64,000 bases of DNA from NCBI GenBank assembly GCA_031216445.1, contig CM062213.1, positions 14,261,501 to 14,325,500 of the forward strand, in the 5' to 3' direction. Shown piece after piece: positions 27,801 through 40,997 of this stretch. The position numbers were made by a program, and so were the translations under genes. Position 1 is the stretch's first letter; each line of letters begins with the position of its first letter. Source of the stretch: Lateolabrax maculatus (lineage: Eukaryota; Chordata; Actinopteri; Acropomatiformes; Lateolabracidae). Under the pieces are notes generated by a model, which worked only from the letters and a program-made list of their open reading frames with translations, was not told the DNA's origin and made no database searches.

Positions 27801-28366
27801 TCACTGACCAAATCCGATCTTTTTAATGAGGCTGTTGTTGGAAATGAGTTTGGCACAAACACTTTATTTCAAACTACACAAACAGAATCTGATTTTATTA
27901 TTTTTCAGTATTGCTCGATTTCACTGAAACCTCTGATGGCTCAGAAAAAAGGTATATTTTTAGCTTTCATATTCTGTTTTAATATAGTTAGACAACAACA
28001 AACAATATAAATGAATGGAGACACTCAGCTAGCATCCGTGATGGTTCACTCAAGTGAGAGTGGAACTAATGATGCTAGATGATGTGGTGAACGTTTAACT
28101 GGATTAACTCTTCCAAAATAGAGTAAGTATTATATATGAAGACGCATCAAAAAGAAACTTAAAGCATTTGAAGAGCTTTATTTGTTTTACTACAATACAA
28201 ATGTAGCCCACTTAGCCTGCTTAGAGGGGATGTGATACTGTTGAGATTTCCATATTTATTTTAAACTGTTTAGTCAGTGTTTTTGGACTTGGTGTTCAGA
28301 CCACATTGAAAGAAGTGTTTTGTTAGTCACCGCGAAATTCAGCAATCTTATCATGGCTTCACAAAA

Positions 28367-28404
<38 letters not shown>

Positions 28405-31400
28405 CCCACTTACACATGCAGTCACAAGCGCAGCCATACAACACACACATCTGCACACAGCACACCTATCCTCTGTCTCCTTCTCTACTCCTTTTCATTT
28501 CAACTGTATTTCTATACAGGCAGTCTTATAAAAATAAATTAGATATCCTCCCACACGCTCACTTTGACTCCTGCACATGTTACATCATCTCTGATGCCAC
28601 ATTTGTTTTATCTCTTTAGGCTGCCAGCTTATCTCTTGAAAGAGGTTGACCAGAAGTAGCACACTTCATTTTGTATGTTTAATCGTTTCGTAGATCTGAT
28701 ATCTGACGAAACACAAATATTAAGGCCTAAAGATAGACTTCTGAAAATAAAGATATAACAACTAATTCAACTAGATCTGTTATTTCAGTGCCCATAACAA
28801 ATCTGTTATGATATTGCCTTTTTAACTTGGAACCATAGACATCTTAACTTAGAAAGTTTTAAAAGCTTGCACAAAAGAATCAAAGACCCAACCAAAGCTG
28901 TTATTGTCGGCAGAGGGGTCTGTCTGGGCTGTGATAGGCTCGGAGCCGGCAGCTTTAGGAGCAAGTTGTTGTGGGTAGTCAAGCTTCCACTTTGCTGAGA
29001 GGGATTTGAGTCAGATGGCTGCTGGGGGATCCTGGTGTGCTGCGAGAAATTTCAGTGGATGTCCTGGTGGGCCTGCTTAAAACCCACTTCCTCTCTCTGA
29101 CTTTCCCCTGACATTTCATTGCACACACGCATACACACACATTCTCATTGTCAGCACACGTGTTACTGTCCTTCCTTACCCATCCAATCTACATGTGTCA
29201 GTGCTGCACTAGATGCAGACTCGCTTCAAATCCATACAAAGCCCTGTTCTTCTCAGCTTCTATGACTGTAAGCTTCCCCTGCAGTAAGAACCTTAAGGAG
29301 AGACTTTTCTCCATTACAGAAGAGTGATAGGGTTGTTTATTTATTTATTTATATATTTATCAATCAATCAAAGTTACAAATTACACTTAAAGGCCTACTC
29401 TGATGGTCATAGCCACCACCAGAGTGCAAAATGTCACATATCACTGCCACTTCAGTCCTGCATTAATGTTAATGTAATTCTCCCTGTTTTGACAGAAACC
29501 TTGGGAAGTCAGGCCTGCGGGTGTCCTGCCTTGGATTAGGTAAGAGTTTCTTGCTTCATGAGACGCACTGAGAAGTTTTCTGTACCCCAAATACTCTGTA
29601 TAATAGATTTGTGAGGGAAACTCATAACCGCACGGTCCTTTATCTTCAAATAGGCAGAAAAGAGTGTGAAAATGTAAGTTGCAGTGACTCTGCAGAAGTT
29701 ATAAAATGGCTCAAATATATTATCCAAACTCAGTGCCTTCTCTTAGCTAGATCTTGTTTCCTGTACATTATGTGCTGTATCACTTGTGCAGAACATGTAG
29801 TATCACTGATCACTTGCCCCCCACCCCCAACTCCCTGTCATCCTCTGTAGGAACATGGGTGACGTTCGGAGGACAGATAACGGATGAGGTGAGAGCAGAT
29901 GGATTTTGTCTTCTTCAATCAGTCATAGCTTGGGAATGGAAACCCTCCATATGATCTGTCATATCCTGGATTGCACAAGAATCCTATTTTTACTTTTAAA
30001 ACATACTGCCAGAGGGAGTCAACAGCCAGAGAATAAAAATTATAAATTATAGTAAAGCATTGCAGCCTTCTTTGATCTTTTGAAGGAAGTTTAATAATTG
30101 AAAAGTTTTAACACCTCACAACATTGGTCTCTCACCCCATCCTTTCCCCTCTCTGTTGTTTCTCCCCTGCTCTCTCAACAGATGGCAGAGCAGCTGATGA
30201 CTCTGGCCTATGAAAATGGCATCAATCTGTTTGACACAGCGGAGGTGTACGCTGCTGGGAAGTGAGTATATCCTGTGCCACAGGTCACTTAGCAGTCAGC
30301 AGGTACATAAAATATCACCAAGCTGCTCACATGTAAATGATTATGAAAGTACTAGGTAGAGATTATATACTATTTACAGTTGGGTGTCAAGTGTGATCCA
30401 CAGTAGTGCACAAGTAAATGTCCAGGGCATTAGAAAGGATATAAATACTACTTTGCTACATGCAGACATCTGCTCTGAAAAAGTCAAGATGATATTGTGT
30501 TGTCTATACTCACAGTTAGACAATCCCTAATACAAATAATACACTAACCATGCAAATAATTTCAGTTTGATGTTAGAACCTCTGCCTCCAGCCAAGTAGA
30601 ATGGAAGTAAATGGTATTTGGTTGTTGTTGTGAAAAATGACTTTTGAAAAACTCCTGAGTCTTTTCAGAAACAAAGTCCTTCATACTCCACAATCCGTAA
30701 ATATCACTGTCAACAGTTTCCATTTGGACTACTGTGTTGGCAGAAAGTAGTTCCAGTGATCTATTAAGGGACACAACAGATTCATGTCTCTGTCCTTGAT
30801 CTTAGACCTGAAATCAGCATTGTCCTTTACTTCAACACCATGTCTTTGTTGTAGTAACATTCATGAGGATTCAGATATTCATAGTCTTAGTCTAAATTTA
30901 CAGGACAACCAGTGATGATATTTTTAACCTCAGAAAGTCACCCTTATTGCTGTGTAGTGCTGGATAAAAATTGCATCATGGATTAATCTGGCTTTGTAGT
31001 AACTTGGGTGCTTTGAAATAATCTAAGGGATTATCCATTGCAAACAGTATCTCTGATTAACTCCACCAAGTCCTTTTTATAATCCTCCCAAGAATATTTT
31101 AGTTTTGCCATTGTGTTTTGGGAGATGTGGTTCTCCTCGTTTCCCATGTAATGCCTCAGCAGCTGTTGTGTCTGCTAAACGTCATCACTACATGCTTCAT
31201 TGTTCTGGGGAGCTTTCAACAATCTGTTTGGCTTGTTGTTTTAGGATGGGGCCAGAAAAAGTTGATCTTTGACACACAGTCTTACCAACTCTGACTTCGA
31301 TCATCATGCTTCCATAAAACAAACCACAGTTCGACAGGGACGATAAATCTGTTAGACACGTGCAAATGTTTGTGACAGCATGCCACACAGCTCGGTATGT

Positions 31401-34400
31401 GTTGCACAGGTGCTAATCCTGACAGCTTCCACTGCAAAGCAGCGCCGAGGAGCTTATATTACACACATACACAGGAGTAGAACAAATCACACACTTTGCA
31501 CATCAGAATGGAAAACGCTTTCATGTGAAGTCCTTGGTTCTGGCTTACTGTGATTCCTTCATCAGTCAGACTCAGAGAACGTGAAGTGGAGTTGGTGGCT
31601 GTACAGTCAGGCTGCTGTAATGTTGAACAGATAAACAAGGTTTGTAAGCTGTGCTCACACTCCTCGCCCTGCTCACGCACAGCGCTTGGCAGTTGTTGGC
31701 TGTTTGTTTGGGCTGTTTGTTCTGGCTTAGCCCTACAAAACAGAGAAACAGTCACAAAACAAACATTTAACACATATTTAGATATTGATCGTGTTTCTTA
31801 ACTAGCATATCCATCCCCATGCAAGCTACTGTTCCGCAGAAATATATAAATAGATATGTGTAATTGCACAAATGAACACGCTCTGCTTATCCCATGTAGC
31901 TGCTGTTATCAGTGAACACATATGGCGTCAAAGCATTTAAAAGTATGTTAATAATTGACAGAACAGAATTTGCTTCTTCATTTTCTTTCAGCATTAGACA
32001 TTTTGCTCTATAGGCATAGTAATTGCATGATATTGTGTGAAACCAGTGACAAATTGGAAATCTGAAAGTAATAAAATATTATAAATCCATGAATAATGCA
32101 GTATTATGTCTTTGGCTTCTGCCGTTAGTCATAACATCGACTCGGCGCTGGAATAAAGACCTAATTAATGGATGGATGAAAAAAGTCAACCTGCTCAAGG
32201 CACACTGTACCTTATGTTTGGGCTCTCAAATTACTCACATTTCAGAAGGGCAACACACAGTGCATTGTGTGGGTGTTTGCCAGAGACACGTACACACACT
32301 ATTATGCACACAAACACACACGTTATTGCTATCAGGGGAGTGCTTGAGTGCTCGTTGTTTAAAAAGGTGTCGGTCCAGCTGGCAGTGTCTGAAACAGCTC
32401 ATTATAGTGCAGCACCTACTGTACTAATGCTGCTTGTTGGATCAGCAGACTGTACCAGGCACGTGCACAGAAAGATTTTTGGGGGGATATTAATATTTTA
32501 TTGAATGTACCTCTTTAATAAGTGTCAAACTAAATAAATAAACACATATGCAGGGTTTAATATTAAAACATGGCCCTCACAAAGGGACTAAGAAAAGAGA
32601 AACTAAATTAACAATATCACAATGCCCTCTGGATAAAAAAGTAATATTCATATATTTCTTTGCATTTTTATACTTCCTTACTTACCTTTTACAAGCATCT
32701 ATACAACAGTGTATAAGTACCTGCAAAGTGTTGGCACTGACACATATACAGTATATACATATATAGGGCCGGGCAGTATGGCTGAAATCAACCTCACAGC
32801 ATCAGATCATCTATCTGGTATCAGTATACAGCATGACACAGCAAAATGATAATCAAGTCCTCCTATAACTCACCCTGTCAGGGAGAAGAAAGATTAAATA
32901 AATGCAAGGTGAAGAGAGAGACGAGGGTGTTAAAAGTTTAAATAATTAAGTATAGATTTATTTATATAGCAGTTTTCAAACAAATCTGATTACCACCTGT
33001 CAGACTGTCTCAACACTTGCCACAGACAGGCCGCCACTGGCAGGAGCACTAATGTGCTGTGTCATAGGTGAGATAAATGATGGTCCTTGTAGTTTTCAAC
33101 ACACTCTTGGCAACCAAAACATTTATTTGAAAACAGCATCGATTAGAGCAGCTAGCTACCCAAAAAAATCCAAATAAATTTTATGTGAAACTGTGTTACA
33201 AGGAGGTTTCTTATTATTTGTAAGAGTGAGGGGACTGAAGAGACATCCTACTAACAGGTTTCTGGCCAGCCGTAATGAGCCCATGTTGATCATAATGTCA
33301 CTCATTAGCACCCCTGTGGCTGCTAATGAGTGACATAGTGGTGGCTCCACAGCACTGCGATCTGGCCGCCAATCTACGCAAACCAAACCTTAACAGGTGC
33401 TCTTACCAATAAAAGCACTCTTATGCATTATACAGTACGTGTGCAGGGTTGGACTGCTTTCTTTAATTTGGGGATTGTAATCAGTGTAAACGCGCTTATC
33501 ATTTCAAGACTATCTTTATTTAATCATGCCTTCTCTTCTTCTGCTTTGCAGGGCAGAGGTGGTGCTCGGAAACATCATAAAGAAGAAAGGATGGAGGTAT
33601 GAGGCTCACTTTAATTGAGTTTGGTGGTTTTTAATTTCCGTCCCAGCCAGCCTCCCTAATCTTGTATCATCTCCTTCCTTGCACATATCTGGAACTGTTC
33701 TGAACTGGAACGGTAAGGTAGGGAGATGAAAGATTAATGCGGGCTGCAGGGCCATGCCCACACTCCTGTGTCCCTCCTCAAACACGCTGAATAATGGAGG
33801 AACTTCTAGTGCCTTGTCTTCTACTTTGTCGGTCTTGGATTGGCATTTGTATAGCTATGTCAGGTTATACGCCAACAACACTCATTCACTGGTGCTGGCC
33901 AAGTTCTGGCACAGTCACACTTATTGTGGGATGTGTGTGTGTGTGACATCGAAAGAATAAGGTAGAAATGCATGATTTACCCCAAGATGTGTAGGAGCTT
34001 TTCATCTTAGCTGTGAATACAAATAATGTAAGGTTTGTGTAGACCTCAGATATCACCAATACACAAAGCTTCTTAGCTATAATTCTCTGTGTTTGGCAGG
34101 TGTTGTAATAGATGTGCTTTCCTTTTGCATTTTCAGACGTTCAAGTCTGGTGATAACAACAAAAATCTTCTGGGGCGGAAAGTAAGTTTCATCTGGTTGC
34201 TTCTTTGACTCAGCATGCGTATCCAAACGAGAAATGATCCCCCTGTATAATTTTTCTCTTGTTTGATGCTCCTGGTAATGGGATCATGTGTCATCCAAAC
34301 TGATCTGCTGTCAGATACTTTCAATAAAGCTTAAACATTTATTAGATCATATTTCAAAAAAGGATCATTTGTATTATATTACCGTGGTCCAGTCATATTT

Positions 34401-37400
34401 CAAGTAATTGTTTATAATGTAATAAGTCTAATATTATTATTATTATTATTATTATTTTTTAATTTTTGTAGAGCGGAGACCGAAAGAGGTTTATCCCGAA
34501 AACACATTATAGAAGGTAAGTAGCAGCGCTGCAGATTATTGGATTAAATGCTGGCACTGCAACAACAAATCGTTTCCTAATTAGTTACTTTGGCTTAAGG
34601 GAATCAAAGATGCATTTTTAATAATTGGCACTCTTGGGGTTATTGAAGTTGCCAAGAAAACTTATGGGTACAATAACCCTTTCAAAATAAATAGTTTGAG
34701 AATCCTCTGCTTTAATTATTTGTCAGTATATAGATTGGGTTTTATAATGTAGCACAACAAAGGTTCACTATTTCCTACTAACTGTGGTGCCTATTTCTAG
34801 GTTTAAAGGCCTCTCTAGAAAGACTGCAGTTAGACTATGTGGATGTGGTTTTTGCAAACAGACCGGATCCCAATACACCTATGGAAGGTAAATCTTCTCT
34901 ACTTTGCCGCTACTTTTATCCTTTATTGCTTTTGAATTATCGCCTGTTTTTTCTTGCCCTCTCACACACCATGTTTTCCTTAAGTTTTCCTTATGTTTTG
35001 TCATATTGCACGTAACAAAAATGCACCTCTGTTTTGTCTCTATGACTACTGCAATGTGAAGACTCAAATATACAAACCTCTTGTAACTGAAATATCTATT
35101 TTTAAATGCTGCATGTTAGTCCTGGTGCTTCCACCTCCACAGTCAGAATGAGGATAGATACTGATGCTGGAGACCTTTAAATGGCAGAGTGCTAACTGTG
35201 TGTGGGCTCAGATGGTCACACAGTATGCATCTGCTCCCGTGTCAGAGTTCTCCCTTCTGGTTAGAGTTCGGTCAGAGGTCATCTTCCTGCCTTCCGTTGA
35301 TGCTTCACTGGCTGTTGGCTCTTTCACAAAACCTTAGTGTCTCGTTAGTCAAAAGTAGCTGGTGTTGTTTGATGTAAAAGTCGAGGCAATTCTTTTGCCC
35401 ATCTGCCCTTTAAAGATTGCAGACAGTTCACATGGACAGCTTTGAGTCTATGTCTTCAAACCTACAGTAGTTAGACCATCTGGTATATTTTATTCTGGCA
35501 GTAGCTAAAGGGCAGTACACAGGGTGAAGAGGAGGTGAGCTGCTGTTCCTTCAGTTTACAGAGAAACCCTCTTAAGCCAAGCAGCCACTAGATGATAGGA
35601 GGGATGATTTTGTTGTCTGAGAGACTTTTCAGCAACGTCACATCAGCAAGGTGAATAGATAGATGGATGGATGGAGGATTATTGAGGTCGACACATGCCT
35701 CTTTTATTGCGCTCTGGTGCTCCCCAATCTTGTCTGGGACACCCAGATCATTATCCAACATGCTTGATATTTTGGTCTGCGGTCGACTGAAACAAATTGT
35801 CACTAAAGAAGGAAATTAAAGTTGTGTAATGTGAGATTATATTTGCCATTTGCAGATATGGCTGTGAAATGAAATTCCATGTCTGATGGCTTCAAATAAA
35901 ATATAGTGATGTCTACAGAATAACATGAGATTAATTTGTGTATCATTCAGTAAAGCCTGGTCAGCACATTAATGGGGAAAAAAAAAGATAATCCCTGACA
36001 ACCTTGTGAAGATGCGTTGTCTATGATTAAAGATTTGAATTGGTGCCCATATGCCTGTAATCTCTTATTTATTTCATTGGGCTCTTTTTATGTTCCTGTG
36101 TAGCATGTTGCTGATCAAAAAAAAACAGATTCTTGTGGATTTTCACATTATCGTCATTCAAGTGTGCCTTTATTCTAAATAGATGTCATCCTAATCAGAA
36201 TGAATCACTCACCATTCTGATTAACATAATCAGCTTTTCCACTACTCTCCTGAATGCCCGAACCATTTGGATTGCAAATGATAACAGACATGACTTTTAT
36301 AATAGTAAAGAACAAACAGCTCAGATACACATACATAAGGCTCATTGTCTCTGTAAACGTAAACACAACAGGGTGGCTTCAGCATTGATGGTGATTTTAA
36401 CATTTTTGCTTATTTTTACTTGCAGAAACGGTTCGAGCAATGACTCATGTGATAAACCAAGGCATGGCCATGTACTGGGGAACATCCCGCTGGAGCCCAA
36501 TGGAGATAATGGTAAGACTTGGTGTATCTGTGTAGACGACAGTCCCAAAAATCAGGGCATATACAGGGAAAATATAAATTTTCAACATTGCCTGAGTAGT
36601 TTTTTTCTTAGAGATTTGAGCCTAATCTTGTGTTATCCATGTTTTCCTTTAGGAAGCGTACTCTGTTGCGCGGCAGTTCAACCAGATTCCTCCCATCTGT
36701 GAGCAGGCTGAGTACCACATGTTCCAGAGAGAGAAGGTGGAGGTGCAGCTACCTGAGCTCTTCCATAAGATAGGTACGCAGTGATTGACTGTTGGCTTTG
36801 CATAGAGAAGGTCTTCTTTAAAATGGGTTTTAACTGGATATTAAATGACTAAAATCTCTTTCTAAGAAAAGTTTCAACAAATGTGAATAGACAAAAATCC
36901 ACTCTGCTCCTGTTTTCAAGCTGTGAATGCTCTTTGGCTATGCCCGCCTCAGAGGTCTGTCACTGTCCATTTACAACTACATGAGCTCATGCAGAGTTAA
37001 ATGGGTTCATCTTGTGTAAACTGTCACATAGATTATAATCAGCAGTATGTGACATTGACTGACAAACAAGAGGACACAAAAGTCCATCACCACTGTCAAG
37101 TCAGCAGCAACAGGCTCATCTTAAAATTCAGCGATCATTGTTCTCCCAAATATAAAATAAACACTACAGATCAGATGATGATCACATGTTTTTGCTCTCA
37201 GGTGTGGGGGCCATGACGTGGTCACCACTGGCCTGTGGGATCATCTCAGGGAAATACGACGGCAGGGTGCCTCCCTACTCTCGGGCCTCTCTGAAGGTAG
37301 ACGAAGCTTGCTCGCTGTTTTCTGTCTTATCCCACTCTGATCATCTGTGCTGGTGTCACCCTTCTGTGTTTCCCTACTGGTTGCCGGTTGTTTGTTTTTT

Positions 37401-40400
37401 TTATTGTGTGTTTGTGTCTTTCAGGTTCTGTAACTCTGTGCACACCTCATATATCTGTGTTTTCAGTGCCATGCTGACGTCATGCACTGTGTACCTCTTC
37501 CCAACCAGTGCTGTTCGACACCGTTTGCCAGCTGGTGTCAGCTTAATGCATTTTAGTGCATGCACATGACACAATACATGTGCACAAAAATGCATACACA
37601 CAGAACAATAGCATAACAGCATGTGTACATATGTATTTAACATTTTTTAATTTGATATTATTGATGCCTACACTTTTTAAACTAAAACTAAATAAGTAAA
37701 TTAAATAGATGAAGCATGAAGGAATAGTGTTATTCAAGGCATTTCATATGTGACCTAGAATAACTTTTTTTGAAAGACTTTCCTCAAAGCATAAGGAAAC
37801 AAAACAGCCATAATAACTGGGTTTCTGAGTGCTCACTGAATTCAGTCATTAAAGCTGCTATTCCTCATTAATGTTCAGAGGAATATTTTAATTTAAAGTG
37901 ACAGATGAACTCACAAAGAGTGCAGTAACCACCGACTATACATAATATCAAATTATATTATTAAAAACAAGACTTTGACATTCAGTAAGTTTTGAGTCCA
38001 AGACCAGACACAGAAGCTAACACCTGACATAATGCAACAACCTGTCCTTGTAGTGGAGTGGCATGTTGTGTATCTGTGGATTGTGTGTCGATTAGACCTC
38101 TCCTGGTTCATCAAACTAGCTCTCCATTTGGTGTTGTGCAGTACTTTTGGTGACTTGTGTGGAATGTGCTTCTCCCTGTTCGGTTCAGTGTTGCCTGTGG
38201 ATGTTTGTGGTATTTTGGCTCTTTAACTCTGATTTTCCTTACTGGTTTCTAATTTGTTACTTATGGTTTTATGGCATAATTCTTGATCCTTGATACAATA
38301 TAACGGTTTACTGTTTTGACTCAGCTGAGCACAAACAGATACAATTTCAACAGGTACAGTAATAGTAGTAAAATAGATTTGTTCTTCCTCTAATGTTTGT
38401 AACTTTGTAATAATGAAGTAAAAATTCAGCATTTCAGTAAGCGTAGGTGTAGACAGCAGGAGACAGAGTCACTTGTTTAAAAACAGGCCCTGGTGACACA
38501 GGAGCTGCGGCGCAGCGGTGTGAGCAGGGCTGTGTTTTTGAGCAGGTGTGCTGTGTTTTCGACAGGGTTACCAGTGGTTGAAGGACAAGATCTTGAGCGA
38601 GGAGGGCCGGCGTCAGCAGGCGAAGTTGAAAGAGCTGCAGGCAATCGCGGAGCGGCTGGGCTGCACTCTGCCCCAACTCGCCATCGGTACGCAGATACAC
38701 TCTGCCGCTCTCTCTCTTTCTGTCTGTCTGTCCGTCCCTCTGCCTCAGACAGGCCGAGGTCAGCGCCGCACTCGCAGCTGTCTGGTTTGACTGTTGGTGT
38801 GTTGTGTTATCACGAATGTGTCTGTGCTGTAACGACTGCAGTTTTATTAAAAATATGAATGAGAAAAAGGGAAGCAGGAAACAAGACATTAAGGAGGAAA
38901 TCGAGAAATAAGAAAATAAAAGGGTATTAGTGTAAATTAAAGGGACTTAAACTCATATCACCTCTCTCATTCTCTGTCAGGGACCAATAGGAATGCATTA
39001 ACATTAACAGAACAACGGTATCTCCTTCTAAACAAAGACCTGGCAGGGCTTTGAATATATTGAGACAGTAATGTAAACATCAACATGAGGAATGCCAACA
39101 TGTTTACAGTGTATATTTATATATGCAGCTCTGTGGTTATCTCCGGTGTAAACGTGTATTTAACATTTTCCACTGTCAGCATTAAAATAGCCTCCCAGAC
39201 ATAAATCCAGCGAGTGACCAATATCGATTCACTGCCAGACCGGAAAGTGAGAATGTGCAAACCCAAAAGACGTACTCTCCTGCGAGGGCTGTTAAAGCGT
39301 CGGACATTAAAGACGCAGAGAGTAAATCTGGGACTCCATCTCCTAGCTCAGAGCGGATCACTGCAGATTTTTCACCCCTGCAGTAACGCAGTGTCATAGA
39401 TTAGGTTTCACGGCCCATTAGTGGACACCCTCATCTCTCCCAATTACCATAAATCCTTCCAGCGCTCCTGAAGGCAGCACAGGAGATTAATGTCCACCAT
39501 GTGGTCCCCTACATCACTGTGGCACTCCAGTATTGAATAAAAACTATATAACAATGACAGACTCCTTCCTGCCTTTGGTGCCTTTCGGCCTGGTGCTGCT
39601 GGAGCAGGTGGTAGAGTCAGGAATAAGATTGTGGTTGTGGGAGGAAAAAAATTTGAGGTAATAGATGTTGTGGGTGTCTCAGTGGCCTGAGGAATGGTCC
39701 ACACTTGCTTCAGTCCAGTGGAAGACCAGCAACTGTTGTAATTTTTGGCCGTATTCTCATGTTGGAGGATTTTTGTAGAATCATAATCCCACTATTTTTA
39801 CAGAAAAATCCTCCATCCATTATGCTGTAATCTTCTTACAAGTGTGTTTTCCTCAATTGCAAAAGCATGCAGTTATATTGTATAATACAGTTCGCAATGA
39901 TAATAGCACACCAAACAGATGAGTTTTTTGTTTCAGTTGGATCAGAGAGATCACAAAAAGAAGTGTTTCTCGGATATTATTTGCAGAGTGCAGAATTTAA
40001 CTAAGTACTCAAGAAGTGTACTGTAGGGCAATTTTGAGGTACTTCTCTTGAGTATTCCCATTCTACTTTATACTTATACTCCACTACATTTCAGAGAGAA
40101 ATGTTGTAGTTTTTGCCCCACTACATTAATTTCACACAAGGATGCACTGATCGAATAAGCCTGATCGGTATCAACACAGATACAGAAGTTATTAAGTGGA
40201 TCAGGATTCCGTGTGAGTATGTGGCCAGCTGTAATTTCTCATGTATGGACAGGAAATGGTGCAGTCGCTTCCATGTTTCATCAGGAATTTTTTTTGTTGT
40301 AAAGGGATTTTTATTTGGCATGTATAAAAAAAAAAAATCAATCTGCTATGAGTGAGTGTGTGTGTGAGAGTCAATGTTGTGCTGTGAGAGTGTGTGTATG

Positions 40401-40952
40401 TCCATAATCGTGGTGGGGGTGTCATTGCTGTTTACTGGTCTCCTGCAGCATGGTGCCTACGGAACGAGGGGGTGAGCTCTGTCCTTTTAGGGGCGTCCAA
40501 CACCGACCAGCTGATGGAGAACATAGGAGCAATACAGGTGAGGCCACAAAATGAGTGAGTGTTTGTGTGTGTGTGTGTGTGTACACGTTTGTTGTTCTGC
40601 AGAGCAAAATCAGTGGTTTAATTTGTGAAAATGTGACCTAACCTGTTTCATCAGTATTCATGCCTTACAGCCCATAAAAGCTACCTCCTCTCCTGGGTAC
40701 AGCTCAGCCTCTTGGGCAGTTTGCCGCTGCACGCTTGGGTGCTTTACTGTACCGAGTTAATAAGGTCAGCGGAGTATCAGTTGCCAGGGGGATTGGAGAC
40801 GAGCTTACGGCCACTTCTTCCTCTCCTGATAAGATGCACTTTTTAAATGGGGTTTTCAGACCGGTGGGGGTTTACGTTCTCTCCTCACATTATGTCTGGT
40901 CTGCAGTAAAGACCATTCCCGCTCATCTCTATTCTGATGCTTTGTGTATCCT

Positions 40953-40997
<45 letters not shown>

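Larger units (their letters stand above)
16377..29495 (+). other. KCNAB2 intron before the common core
   Basis: About 13.1 kb. The classical mammalian Kv-beta-2 N-terminal exon was looked for by eye and not seen. The stretch holds a 455-bp transposon, repeat fragments and GATA and CA microsatellites. Short open frames are present but none resembles a known protein. Confidence 0.6.
30262..33551 (+). other. KCNAB2 intron, common exons 3-4
   Basis: About 3.3 kb. It contains a dispersed-repeat fragment near 32.8 kb and a perfect 16-bp hairpin at 33295-33336. Nothing else could be assigned. Confidence 0.6.

Noticed and set aside
28371..28402. CA tracts considered as part of a CRISPR or tandem gene array
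   Set aside because: Plain dinucleotide microsatellites; no repeat-spacer structure exists in the window.
36133..36702. 189-codon open frame on the plus strand
   Set aside because: It runs through two real KCNAB2 exons in a different frame and is a shadow of them.
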